Shown here: in pieces, positions 26,419-35,005 of the stretch
Position numbering within the stretch: the stretch's first letter is position 1
Layout of the letters: each line of letters begins with the position of its first letter
Assembly (NCBI GenBank): GCA_002726245.1
Contig: PBSM01000110.1
Coordinates: 1-41,186 of the forward strand
DNA length: 41,186 nt
Reading direction: 5' to 3'
Source: Planctomycetaceae bacterium
GTDB lineage: Bacteria > Planctomycetota > Planctomycetia > Pirellulales > Pirellulaceae
Notes under the pieces: model-generated
What the model was told of the DNA's origin: nothing
Database searches by the model: none
What the model saw: the letters and a program-made list of their open reading frames with translations, nothing else
Program-made: the position numbers and the translations under genes

Positions 26419-28078
26419 CGTCATCTATCGCGATTTTCTCGGAGCACTGCGGACGCGCAAAGCGATCGTCACGCTGATTGTGTTGACGGCCGTGTTCTCG
26501 CTGCTGGTGTTGCTTCGCTGGCCAACCGACGGTCGAGTCGATCTGTCCGGGGCGCGTTCGCAGCAAGTGTTTCTGGTGTTCGCTTACGCTCTGCTAGCCG
26601 GCGTCCTGTTCGTGATCCCGGCCTTTCCGGCTGTGGCCTTTGTGCAAGAGAAGAACAGCGGCACGCTCGCCTTACTGATCAACTCGCCTCTGTCCGCCTT
26701 ATCGATCTACTGCGGAAAGCTGTTGGGAAGCCTTGGGTTTTCGGCGATGTTGCTGCTGACGAGCGTGCCGGCCGCGGCCGCCTGCTACGCGATGGGAGGC
26801 TTGGAGCTGTTCGGTCAGGTGGGGATGATATTCATCGTGCTCGGTGCCTGCACGCTGCAGTACACCGTGATCGCGTTGTTCGTCAGTACACGGACGCAGT
26901 CCTCCGACGCGGCCGTACGTGTCACGTACGGGATCGTCTTCGCCGTCAGCGTGCTCGCCGTCGGCCCTTACTACTTGCTTCAGGGGCAGTCTGGCTTGCT
27001 GTCCACGCTGAGCTGGTGGTTACGCGCCGCTTCACCGCTTCCCGTCTTGATGCGATTGGTTGGACACGGGGAACTCGGCGAGATTGGCATTGGACAAGTC
27101 TCAACAACGATGGCGTATTTCATGATCTGCGTGCTCAGCAGCGTGGTGCTGGGAGCCCTAACGGTGATGCGTTTGAATCATCGACTTTTCGACCAGGCAA
27201 AGTCGCAGGGAACGATCACAGACGACCTCAGCCTGTTCGCACGTATCGCGAGACGGTTTCTGTATCTCGTCGATCCGCAGCGTCGAAAGTCGGGAATTCC
27301 CTTCTACGCGAACCCCGTGACGGTGAAGGAGTTCCGGACCAGAAAATTTGGCCGCATCCATTGGCTGTTGCGGCTCGTCTCGGTGTGTGCAGTGCTCTCG
27401 CTCTTGCTGACGTTCTGTGCTGCCGCCAGTATCGTGGATTGGGGCGTCGAGACCATCGGCGGGTTCATGGTCCTCTTGCAGATCGCGCTGGTCGTCTTGA
27501 TTACGCCTAGCCTGACGTCTGGGCTGATCAGCACGGAACGCGAAAGCGGTGGCTGGGAATTGATGCGAATGACGCCGATGTCACCGCTCAGGATCGTCAG
27601 CGGCAAGTTGCTAAGTGTGATCTGGACGGTCGCATTGATTCTGTTAGCCACCGTGCCCGGTTACGTGGTGATGATTTACATCAAGCCGACGATGTGGCTG
27701 CAGGTGCAAAACGTGCTGATTTGCCTTGGTTTAGCGGCAGTCTACACCATATCGATCGGCGCTTTTGTCGGCAGCTTGTTTCGCAGAACGGCTGCGGCCA
27801 CGACAACTTGCTACGCGGTGCTGATCGTGCTTTTCCTGGGACCACTCCTGATCTGGATGGCACAAGACGCGCCCTTCTCGCATGAGGTCGTTGAAGCGGC
27901 GTTAACGATCAACCCGACCGGTGCCGCCCTGAGCATTATCGAGTTTCAGCTCTCGGAGTCCAAACACTTCCGAACCTACGAGCTGTTGCCAACGGCGTGG
28001 TGGGTGGCCTCGATCGTGTCGGCCGGAGCGTTGTGCTGCTTCGGCTTCCAAGTCTGGCGCATCTGTCGCCCGCTCTAA
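26408..28078 (+). CDS. ABC-2 type transporter permease
   Basis: A 556-residue permease with about 12 transmembrane segments in two halves, the fused-dimer form of an ABC-2 exporter membrane subunit. Typical elements are NSGTLALLINSPLSALSIYCGKLLG (the coupling-helix region) in half one and ESGGWELMRMTPMSPLRIVSGKLL in half two, showing an internal duplication. It partners the ATPase encoded 1.2 kb upstream. Its start lies in the right direct repeat of the inserted element; no obvious ribosome-binding site precedes it now, since the native one was in the ATPase 3' end. Expression may therefore have dropped or depend on a promoter in the element. It is followed after 18 bases by the HEAT-repeat gene. 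Confidence 0.93.
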   Translation: MNNPVIYRDFLGALRTRKAIVTLIVLTAVFSLLVLLRWPTDGRVDLSGARSQQVFLVFAYALLAGVLFVIPAFPAVAFVQEKNSGTLALLINSPLSALSIYCGKLLGSLGFSAMLLLTSVPAAAACYAMGGLELFGQVGMIFIVLGACTLQYTVIALFVSTRTQSSDAAVRVTYGIVFAVSVLAVGPYYLLQGQSGLLSTLSWWLRAASPLPVLMRLVGHGELGEIGIGQVSTTMAYFMICVLSSVVLGALTVMRLNHRLFDQAKSQGTITDDLSLFARIARRFLYLVDPQRRKSGIPFYANPVTVKEFRTRKFGRIHWLLRLVSVCAVLSLLLTFCAAASIVDWGVETIGGFMVLLQIALVVLITPSLTSGLISTERESGGWELMRMTPMSPLRIVSGKLLSVIWTVALILLATVPGYVVMIYIKPTMWLQVQNVLICLGLAAVYTISIGAFVGSLFRRTAAATTTCYAVLIVLFLGPLLIWMAQDAPFSHEVVEAALTINPTGAALSIIEFQLSESKHFRTYELLPTAWWVASIVSAGALCCFGFQVWRICRPL

Positions 28079-28096
28079 GTTGCTCAAGGAATCTCG

Positions 28097-29914
28097 ATGT
28101 TGACTCAACAGACTGCTACCCGGCACCGGCTGTCCATGCGGCCGATTCTGTTGGTGTTGCTGTTGGCGTTGCCGCTCGCAGCCAACAGCTCGGCGGTCGA
28201 GTTTGATGATCGCTTTGTCCATCCGATGTTCCACGACCCGGAACTGACGCCGCCAGGTTTTAAGATCGTGTTTTACGACAACCTGCGGCCGGTCTGGTTC
28301 GCGGCGTTGTTGGATGATGATCCCGAACTGCGCAGACTGGCAGCCGGCACGATTGCGGTCGCTCATCGGAAGGGAATGCGGGGGCTCGAAGAAGCTGAGA
28401 GCGTGTTGGTCGAACTACTCCAGCGAGAGGACAGCGATCCGCGGATACGTCGCGCCGCCGCGAAAGCTATCGTTGAGATCGATGCCAAGGATGCGGCTGA
28501 CGTGCTCGCCCAACACCTGCGGAACGCCGACCTCGAGTACGCCCAGGTTGTAGAACCGGCGTTGGCAAGATGGAACTATGTGCCGATGGTGGAGCAGTGG
28601 CTGTCCCGGCTGCAGGAGCCAGCCACGGGACGCGTTCGATTGCTCCTGGCGTTTCAATGCCTGGCGGTCGTCGGTGAACAAACCGCTCGCGAGCAACTCA
28701 TCGAGACCTCGCTCGATCCCAACGAGTTGACGACGATACGCCTCGCAGCGGCCCGCGCCGCGAGTGACATCGATCGAGTCAACCTGATGGAGACATCCGC
28801 GAGTTTGCTGAGCAGGGGAACTTTGGTAGATCGGCTGGTCGGAACGACTTTGCTTCGCAGGCATTCGAGTGAGCAAGCTATCAAATTGCTGCAACGGTCC
28901 GCTGTCGATCAAGCGCCAACAGTTGCCGGCCTTGCTTTGCGGGTCCTTTTCGAAATCGATCCCAAGCTGGTCTCGGATCACGCCGCTCAGGCGGTCCAAC
29001 ACCCCGATGTGAATATCCGCCGCGTGTGTGCGGAGGCTCTGGTTGTTCGTGGCGATGCACGCGCAATCGAGTTGTTAGCGCCGTTGCTTGACGACCCACA
29101 TCGAGGTCTCCGCCGATATGTCTCGGATCAATTGGCCAAACTCGCTGCGTCCGATGAGTTGCGAAAGACCGTGATTGCGGAAGCAAGCAAGGTCGCTTCC
29201 ACCGAGCGCTGGCGCGGTTTGGAGCAGGCTTTGAGCATTCTCGGCAGGTTGGATCACGAACCGTCTGCCAACCGGATGCTGAAGTTGCTGCACCACGAGC
29301 GGCCAGAAGTTGGCTTCGCGGCGGCTTGGGCGCTTCAAGAGATCGCTCTCGCCGAGGTATTGCCGGAGATGCTCGCGTACGCAAGCGACAACTGCGACAA
29401 TGTGCTTGCCGGCACCGTCCCCCATGCAGGAATCGACCTGCAGCTTGCTCAGCTCTGTCAAGCTTTTGGCAAGCAGCGATATGCCGCAGCGGAGCCGCTC
29501 ATGCGCAAGTTTGTTCCCAAAGTGCCAACGGCGCAAAGTGCCAGGAGCGCTGCGATTTGGGCGTTGGGGTTACTGCATGAAAACAAAGCACCGCAGGATC
29601 TGCCGGCCCAACTGGTGCAGCGTCTCTCTGACATCAACCCGCTGATGCCCGAAGACGATACTGTCCGGCGCATGTCGGCCATCACCCTAGCCCGTATGCA
29701 GTCAAACTCGGCGCTAAAGACGCTACGCAAATTCGCCGAAGACCGTGCAAGCTATCCCGCATTGGCATGCATCTGGGCCGTCGAAGCTCTGACCGGCGAG
29801 GAACTGCCAAGAGCGGGCCCGGTCAATGTCGCCGATTCGGTCTGGTTCTTGGCCCCAATCAAGCTGGCGGAACCCGTCGAACGGGCAGATCCTAGCGAAC
29901 GGGCCAATCGATGA
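28097..29914 (+). CDS. Exported HEAT-repeat protein
   Basis: A 605-residue protein with a signal peptide (MRPILLVLLLALPLAANSSA, from residue 14) and then at least ten HEAT-type helical repeats (for example DDDPELRRLAAGTIAVAHRK, DPRIRRAAAKAIVEIDAKDA, DVNIRRVCAEALVVRGDARA, HRGLRRYVSDQLAKLAAS). Such solenoids bind protein partners rather than catalyse. It probably works with the exporter whose permease gene ends 18 bases upstream. The start ATG at 28097 has AAGGA at 6 bases; an internal ATG at 28136 would start exactly at the signal peptide. Its 3' end overlaps the convergent CitG-like gene by 23 bases. Confidence 0.87.
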   Translation: MLTQQTATRHRLSMRPILLVLLLALPLAANSSAVEFDDRFVHPMFHDPELTPPGFKIVFYDNLRPVWFAALLDDDPELRRLAAGTIAVAHRKGMRGLEEAESVLVELLQREDSDPRIRRAAAKAIVEIDAKDAADVLAQHLRNADLEYAQVVEPALARWNYVPMVEQWLSRLQEPATGRVRLLLAFQCLAVVGEQTAREQLIETSLDPNELTTIRLAAARAASDIDRVNLMETSASLLSRGTLVDRLVGTTLLRRHSSEQAIKLLQRSAVDQAPTVAGLALRVLFEIDPKLVSDHAAQAVQHPDVNIRRVCAEALVVRGDARAIELLAPLLDDPHRGLRRYVSDQLAKLAASDELRKTVIAEASKVASTERWRGLEQALSILGRLDHEPSANRMLKLLHHERPEVGFAAAWALQEIALAEVLPEMLAYASDNCDNVLAGTVPHAGIDLQLAQLCQAFGKQRYAAAEPLMRKFVPKVPTAQSARSAAIWALGLLHENKAPQDLPAQLVQRLSDINPLMPEDDTVRRMSAITLARMQSNSALKTLRKFAEDRASYPALACIWAVEALTGEELPRAGPVNVADSVWFLAPIKLAEPVERADPSERANR

Positions 29915-30767
29915 TCTGTTCACGGAGCAGCACGAACAGGCTCGCCGCAATCAAGTCGGCCGTTGTGCCGGGGTTGCGTCGCTGGGCGTCACCTCGAAGC
30001 CAGAAGTCGAGATCGGCGAGAGCATGTTGATAGGCCGTTGTGTCCGGAGCGCCGGCTTCTAATACACGACCTGCAAGTCGTGAGGATTCCTTAGCAATCT
30101 CGAATCCGCACTTGCGCGAAATCAAGCTGTCCGCGTGCTCCGCCATCAGGCGAACATGAGTATGAATCGTGCTAGTCGTCAGGCTCCAACCACCGTTCTG
30201 TCCTTCGACCAGCCATGGCACAACGACCTCTAGCACGTCTTGGAAACCGTTTACATATTGCCGAGCGGCAAGATCACGATCCGCCGCGTACCGCATCGCG
30301 GCCAACAGTTCGGACGGCGGCTCGCCGCTTAGATCCATTTCCATAACAACTCCCATTCCACCTGGATTCGCCAAGCGGATCGCTTCGTAAACGGCTGCCG
30401 AGTCGATGGGCGATAGGTCGCTCAACACCTTCGAGATTCCTTCGCGCAGTGACTCCGCGCGGGGAACGGCGGCCAACGGTGCCATCAGCAATAGAGTGCC
30501 GAGATTCGTATTGGTCGCCACGAATTGCTGAGTCGCTCGGACGGCCTCCAGGACCGTTCGCCCAACGCCCAGCTCCTGCGTGCGACCGAGAATTGGTCCG
30601 ATCGCGACTGAGCTCACGACGAAGTCAGCGAATGTGAGATGTTCGAAATCGGCCCCGCGGTGAACATTGCCGGGCTTGGGAGCGGTGACTTCGAGCAGAC
30701 ATGCCAGGCTCGCGCATTGTGCGATTGTGATTTGTGCGTTCGGGAACTCGCCGTTGGCCGCGTCCAT
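29892..30767 (-). CDS. CitG-family triphosphoribosyl-dephospho-CoA synthase-like
   Basis: A 291-residue all-helical protein of the CitG/MdcB family. CitG makes the precursor of the citrate lyase prosthetic group from ATP and dephospho-CoA. Conserved motifs are APKPGNVHRG (29-38), NTNLGTLLLMAPLA (86-99), ANPGGMG and RNPGTTADLIAASLF near the C-terminus. No citrate lyase or malonate decarboxylase gene is nearby, so the classical role is unlikely. Related proteins are encoded with tetrahydromethanopterin/methanofuran pathway genes in methylotrophs and planctomycetes (recollection), which would fit the ftr remnant at 18443. Convergent with the HEAT-repeat gene, 23-base overlap. Confidence 0.85.
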   Translation of the reverse strand: MDAANGEFPNAQITIAQCASLACLLEVTAPKPGNVHRGADFEHLTFADFVVSSVAIGPILGRTQELGVGRTVLEAVRATQQFVATNTNLGTLLLMAPLAAVPRAESLREGISKVLSDLSPIDSAAVYEAIRLANPGGMGVVMEMDLSGEPPSELLAAMRYAADRDLAARQYVNGFQDVLEVVVPWLVEGQNGGWSLTTSTIHTHVRLMAEHADSLISRKCGFEIAKESSRLAGRVLEAGAPDTTAYQHALADLDFWLRGDAQRRNPGTTADLIAASLFVLLREQIIDWPVR

Positions 30768-30931
30768 TCAGTAGGTTCTAGCAAATCGCGACCCGCTTCC
30801 GAAGGCGTCGCTGAACGCTGTCAAAATGGCACACGGCCTTTCGATGACCGCCTTGCCACCGCTAATCAATGAATCTGCTCGCGGGTTGCAACATTTGTGG
30901 CACACAGGACTTACGGATTGTTGCAGCCTAT

Positions 30932-30947
30932 TGGCACATTGCTTGCT
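30932..30947 (+). promoter_or_regulatory. Sigma-54 (-24/-12) promoter upstream of groEL1
   Basis: TGGCACATTGCTTGCT matches the sigma-54 consensus TGGCACG-N4-TTGC(A/T) at every position but one (A for the weakly conserved G7), with exact GG/GC spacing. Transcription would start near 30958, leaving a leader of about 100 bases before the groEL1 GTG. Just upstream lie an inverted repeat TGCAACA/TGTTGCA (30887-30893 with 30919-30925) and a palindrome TGTGGCACA (30896-30904), possible regulator sites but close to the promoter for an enhancer. No CIRCE element is present; only a half-like GAGTGTTAA occurs at 30992. The rest of 30768-31060 holds no gene. Confidence 0.7.
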
Positions 30948-31060
30948 ATTAAATGCCGGCTTGAATTGGCGACTGCCAGATACTGCAGCCGGAGTGTTAA
31001 GTCTCGTAGCAGACCTGCTGCTGAGACATTCAAGCAGCATATAAGAGGAGGATACCCAAC

Positions 31061-32779
31061 GTGGCAAAGCAGATGGTGTTTGACGACGAAGCTAGGCAAC
31101 CCCTGTTGGCTGGCGTGTCAAAGCTGGCTCGAGCCGTCCGCAGCACGCTAGGCCCTCGTGGTCGCAACGCGGTGCTCGACAAAGGCTGGGGCTCTCCGAA
31201 GGTCACCAAGGACGGCGTGACCGTGGCTGAGGATATCGAATTGGACGACCCAGAGGAGAATTTGGGCGCACAATTGGTCAAAGAAGCCGCGAGTAAGACA
31301 AACGATGTGGCTGGCGATGGAACAACCACTGCGACCGTTTTGTCGGAAGCGATCTTCCGTGAAGGCCTAAAGATGATCGCCGCTGGCGGCGACCCGATGG
31401 CACTCTCGCGCGGAATCGCCCAGGCCACCGACGCGGTTAGCTCAGCAGTCGGCAAGTTGGCCACTCCAATCAAAGAGAAGAGCAAGAAAGAGATTCAGCA
31501 GGTCGCCACGATTGCTGGCAACAGCGACCCAACTATCGGCGGCGTTCTAGCGGACGCATTTCTGAAAGTCGGTAAGGATGGCGTCATCACGGTCGAAGAA
31601 GGTCGTGGTAGCGAAACGACCGTCGAAGTTGTCGAAGGCATGCAGTTCGACCGTGGCTACCTCTCGCCGCACTTCGTTACGAACCAAGACGAAGTGATCG
31701 TCGAACTTGAAGATTGCTACATCCTATTGTTTGAGGAGAAGATCTCGTCGAACAAGAAGTTGATCCCGCTTCTGGAAGCAATCAGCAAGGCGAACAAGCC
31801 TCTTCTGATCATGGCGGAAGATGTCGAGGGCGAAGCACTGGCGACGCTCGTCGTGAATAAGATGCGTGGTATCCTGCAAGTCTGTGCTGTGAAAGCTCCC
31901 GGTTACGGCGACCGTCGCAAAGCGATGATGGGCGACCTGGGTGTTCTCACCAGCAGCACACCGATTTTCAAAGACCTCGGCATCGAACTTGAGAGTGTTA
32001 AGCTGACCGATCTCGGCCGGGTCAAGAAGGTCAAGATTACGTCCGAGCACACGATCATCGTTGGCGGTGCTGGCAAAAAGGTCGATATTGAAGGTCGCGC
32101 GGAGCAGATCCGACGTGAGATCGATGTAACCGACAGCGAATATGATCGCGAGAAGCTCCAAGAGCGCCTCGCCAAGCTTGCTGGCGGCGTCGCGCAGATC
32201 AACTGCGGTGCTGCGACCGAAACGGAAATGAAAGAACGCAAGGCACTGCTCGAGGATGCAAAAGCGGCCACGCAAGCAGCTCTCGAATCTGGGATCGTCC
32301 CAGGTGGTGGCGTCGCCTTGCTACGTTGCGAGAAGGCTGTTGATAGGCTCAAGCTGGAAGGCGATGAGAAACACGGCGCGCAGATTATCCGAAACGTCCT
32401 CGATAACCCTCTGCGAGCTATCGCCAGTAACTCTGGTTTGGATGGGGCGGTTGTCGTGAATCGCGTCCGTCAGATGAAGGGCAAGAACGACGGCTACGAC
32501 GCGGACAAAGACAAGTACTGCGATCTGGTAGAAGCTGGCGTCATCGATCCCGCCAAAGTCGTTGTTACGGCTCTTCAGAATGCAGCCAGTGTCGCATCGC
32601 TCCTCCTAACGACCTCCTCGCTCGTGACAGAAATTCCTTCCGAAGAGGAAGAAGGCGGTGACCATCACGACCACCACGGCGGTGGCGGGATGGACATGGG
32701 TGGAATGGGAGGAATGGGTGGTGGCATGCCAGGCATGGGAGGAATGGGTGGCATGGGTGGAATGCCCGGCATGATGTAG
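31061..32779 (+). CDS. groEL: Chaperonin GroEL (copy 1, His/Met-rich tail)
   Basis: A 572-residue group I chaperonin that folds proteins inside a double ring with ATP and GroES. Core motifs are GDGTTT (85-90), [24 protein letters not shown] [17 protein letters not shown] and [12 protein letters not shown]. The C-terminal 45 residues are unusual: an acidic stretch, DHHDHH, then a glycine/methionine repeat ([20 protein letters not shown]). This is longer and more His-rich than the usual GGM tail and could bind metal. It starts at GTG 31061 with GAGGAGG ten bases upstream, under the sigma-54 promoter at 30932. groES follows after 67 bases and a second groEL after that. The sequence differs strongly from copy 2. 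Confidence 0.96.
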   Translation: MAKQMVFDDEARQPLLAGVSKLARAVRSTLGPRGRNAVLDKGWGSPKVTKDGVTVAEDIELDDPEENLGAQLVKEAASKTNDVAGDGTTTATVLSEAIFREGLKMIAAGGDPMALSRGIAQATDAVSSAVGKLATPIKEKSKKEIQQVATIAGNSDPTIGGVLADAFLKVGKDGVITVEEGRGSETTVEVVEGMQFDRGYLSPHFVTNQDEVIVELEDCYILLFEEKISSNKKLIPLLEAISKANKPLLIMAEDVEGEALATLVVNKMRGILQVCAVKAPGYGDRRKAMMGDLGVLTSSTPIFKDLGIELESVKLTDLGRVKKVKITSEHTIIVGGAGKKVDIEGRAEQIRREIDVTDSEYDREKLQERLAKLAGGVAQINCGAATETEMKERKALLEDAKAATQAALESGIVPGGGVALLRCEKAVDRLKLEGDEKHGAQIIRNVLDNPLRAIASNSGLDGAVVVNRVRQMKGKNDGYDADKDKYCDLVEAGVIDPAKVVVTALQNAASVASLLLTTSSLVTEIPSEEEEGGDHHDHHGGGGMDMGGMGGMGGGMPGMGGMGGMGGMPGMM

Positions 32780-32846
32780 GCGATGAGTCAATCGCAGCTT
32801 TCGATACAACCAACTGAACACATAGAAATAAGAAGGAAACTGAAAC

Positions 32847-33143
32847 ATGGCAAAGGTCAAGATTCGCCCTCTGGACGATCGCGTCGTTGTTGAGCCGATG
32901 GAAGCCGAGCAGACAACGGCTGGTGGTATTGTTCTGCCTGACTCCGCCAAGGAGAAGCCGCAGCGTGGCAAGATTGTCGCGGTGGGCGCGGGAAGGCTAC
33001 TTGAGAGCGGTGAACGCGGTGAGTTGTCAGTCGCGATCGGCGACGAAGTCATCTACGGCAAATACGGCGGAACTGACATCGAGCTAAATGGCGACGATGT
33101 CAAAATCCTCCGCGAGAGCGACATCCTGGCGAAGGTTGTCTAG
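32847..33143 (+). CDS. groES: Co-chaperonin GroES
   Basis: A 98-residue lid of the chaperonin ring. It has [20 protein letters not shown], the mobile loop ([20 protein letters not shown]) with the GroEL-binding GIVLP segment, and the roof region around [16 protein letters not shown]. Length and motifs are normal. The ATG has AAGGAA about 10 bases upstream. It lies between two different groEL copies on the same strand, so it may serve both; which copy is its main partner cannot be read from sequence. Confidence 0.97.
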   Translation: MAKVKIRPLDDRVVVEPMEAEQTTAGGIVLPDSAKEKPQRGKIVAVGAGRLLESGERGELSVAIGDEVIYGKYGGTDIELNGDDVKILRESDILAKVV

Positions 33144-33228
33144 CTAGACGAACAAATTGTGGCTGCGAGATCGCTTCGGCTTCGCAGTCGGCTTCACGAA
33201 ATACTCCAATACATGAGGTTCTTCCACC

Positions 33229-34848
33229 GTGGCAAAGCAATTACTCTTTGAAGACCACGCTCGGGCGAAGATGCTGCAGGGTGTGAACAAGCTCGCTGAC
33301 GCCGTGGCTGTCACCATGGGACCGACCGGCCGGAATGTCATCGTTGACAAGTCGTTCGGTGGGCCGACGGTCACGAAGGACGGCGTTACCGTTGCGAAAG
33401 AAATCGAACTTGAAGACCGCTTCGAGAACATGGGCGCAAAGCTCGTTGTCGAAGTTGCTCAAAAAACGTCGGATTTGGCGGGCGACGGCACGACGACGGC
33501 GACCGTCCTCGCTCGCTCGATCTTCAAGGAAGGCCTGCGTAACATCGTTGCGGGCAGCAATCCTACTGCAGTCCGGCGCGGCGTAGAAAAGGCTGTCGAG
33601 GCGGCTGAAGCCAAGCTGTGGGACATGGCAAAGCCTGTGTCCGACAAGCAGCAAGTTGCCAACGTCGGCGCGATCAGTGCTAATAGCGACATGGTCATCG
33701 GCGAGCTTCTAGCAGACGCGCTGCACCGCGTTGGCAAGGACGGGGTGATTACCGTTGAAGAAGGCAAGACGACCGACACGAAAGTCGAATATGTCGATGG
33801 CATGCAGTTCGACAAAGGCTTCGTGTCGCCTTACTTCATCAATCGTCCCGCCGAGATGGATTGTGTTCTTGAAGGCGCATTGATCCTGATCCACGAGAAG
33901 AAGATCAGTAATCTTCGCGATCTCGTACCGATCCTGGAAAAGGTTGGCCAGTCCGGCAAGCCGCTGTTGATCATTGCCGAAGACGTCGATGCCGAAGCAC
34001 TCACTCTGCTCGTCGTGAACAAGCTTCGCGGCGTGCTCAATGTTTGTGCGGTGAAAGCACCGGGCTTCGGCGATCGTCGTAAGGCGATGCTAGGCGATAT
34101 CGCCACGCTGACGGGTGGCACGATGATCAGCGAGGATTTGGGCATTCAATTGGAGAGCCTCGAACTCGCTCATCTAGGTAGCGCTAAGAAGATCTCAGTC
34201 GATAAAAACGCGACGACGATTGTCGAAGGCGCTGGCAAACGTGGCGAGATCGACAAGCGAGTGACTCAGATTCGCAATCAGATCGATCAGTGCGAAAGCG
34301 AGTACGACAAGGAGAAGTTCCAAGAGCGCCTGGCGAAACTATCCGGCGGTGTTGCCGTGATTTCCGTTGGTGCCGAAACCGAAACCGACATGAAGCAGAA
34401 GAAAGCACGCGTCGAAGATGCCTTACACGCGACCCGCGCGGCCGTCGAGGAAGGTATTCTTCCCGGTGGTGGCGTAGCGTTGCTTCGTTGCAAGGACGCG
34501 GTTGTAGACGCTCGCAAGAGTGCCAAGGGTGACGAAAAGATTGGTATCGACATCATCCTTCGCGCACTTGACGCGCCGATGCGACAGATCGCTGACAACT
34601 GCGGAATTGACGGTTCGGTCATCGCTGACGAAATCCAGCAGAAGCCACTCAACCACGGCTATGATGCCAACGCCGGCCGGTACGCCGACATGTTCAAGGC
34701 TGGCGTCATCGATCCCGTCAAGGTGGTTCGCACCGCGTTGAGCAACGCGGCCAGCATCGCTGGGCTCCTGCTCACGACGGAGGCCTTGGTAACGAACTTC
34801 GACAAAGACGACAAAGAAAAGCAACGCGTTGAGGGTAGTGTCAGCTAA
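33229..34848 (+). CDS. groEL: Chaperonin GroEL (copy 2, no GGM tail)
   Basis: A 539-residue second chaperonin. Motifs are complete: [52 protein letters not shown], the catalytic aspartate in [15 protein letters not shown] and [11 protein letters not shown]. Unlike copy 1, the C-terminus ends in charged residues ([16 protein letters not shown]) and lacks the Gly-Met tail. The GTG start has GAGG about 10 bases upstream, 85 bases after groES. The core is nearer to housekeeping GroEL than copy 1 by eye (for example TMGPTGRNV and [14 protein letters not shown]), but this is not a computed comparison. A terminator-like hairpin follows. Confidence 0.96.
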   Translation: MAKQLLFEDHARAKMLQGVNKLADAVAVTMGPTGRNVIVDKSFGGPTVTKDGVTVAKEIELEDRFENMGAKLVVEVAQKTSDLAGDGTTTATVLARSIFKEGLRNIVAGSNPTAVRRGVEKAVEAAEAKLWDMAKPVSDKQQVANVGAISANSDMVIGELLADALHRVGKDGVITVEEGKTTDTKVEYVDGMQFDKGFVSPYFINRPAEMDCVLEGALILIHEKKISNLRDLVPILEKVGQSGKPLLIIAEDVDAEALTLLVVNKLRGVLNVCAVKAPGFGDRRKAMLGDIATLTGGTMISEDLGIQLESLELAHLGSAKKISVDKNATTIVEGAGKRGEIDKRVTQIRNQIDQCESEYDKEKFQERLAKLSGGVAVISVGAETETDMKQKKARVEDALHATRAAVEEGILPGGGVALLRCKDAVVDARKSAKGDEKIGIDIILRALDAPMRQIADNCGIDGSVIADEIQQKPLNHGYDANAGRYADMFKAGVIDPVKVVRTALSNAASIAGLLLTTEALVTNFDKDDKEKQRVEGSVS

Positions 34849-34883
34849 GCCGGCACACCTCATGCGTTAACGTGAACGACATG

Positions 34884-34917
34884 CGGGCCACTTCGCTGCG
34901 GGGTGGCCCGTCTCTTT
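34884..34917 (+). terminator. Probable intrinsic terminator of the groEL-groES-groEL cluster
   Basis: CGGGCCAC (34884-34891) pairs with GTGGCCCG (34903-34910) around an 11-base loop and is followed by TCTCTTT. It lies 36 bases after the groEL2 stop. This separates the chaperonin cluster from dnaJ-grpE. Confidence 0.65.
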
Positions 34918-34965
34918 GGTGGCATGCAGTTCGAAACCGGCGCATCGTCTGTTTTGTTAGTGGGC

Positions 34966-34971
34966 TACAAT
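34966..34971 (+). promoter_or_regulatory. Candidate -10 (GGC-TACAAT) for dnaJ operon
   Basis: TACAAT lies 34 bases upstream of the dnaJ ATG and after the chaperonin terminator. The preceding GGC resembles the extended -10 seen before the VOC and FHA-activator genes. No clear -35. Confidence 0.4.
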
Positions 34972-35005
34972 TCAGCATCAGGCTGCGGATTACCCCCCTC
35001 GAACC

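Noticed and set aside
26278..27510. Long open frame (410 codons) overlapping the ABC permease start
   Set aside because: It is extremely arginine-rich and lies on the same strand in another frame of a clear permease gene; it is a shadow of high-GC coding sequence.
30992..31000. GAGTGTTAA resembling half of a CIRCE operator before groEL1
   Set aside because: CIRCE needs TTAGCACTC nine bases upstream; no such left half is present, so HrcA control is not supported.
33149..33200. Hairpin-like CTGCGA/TCGCAG in the groES-groEL2 spacer
   Set aside because: Only six paired bases with a long loop and no T-run; not distinguishable from chance.
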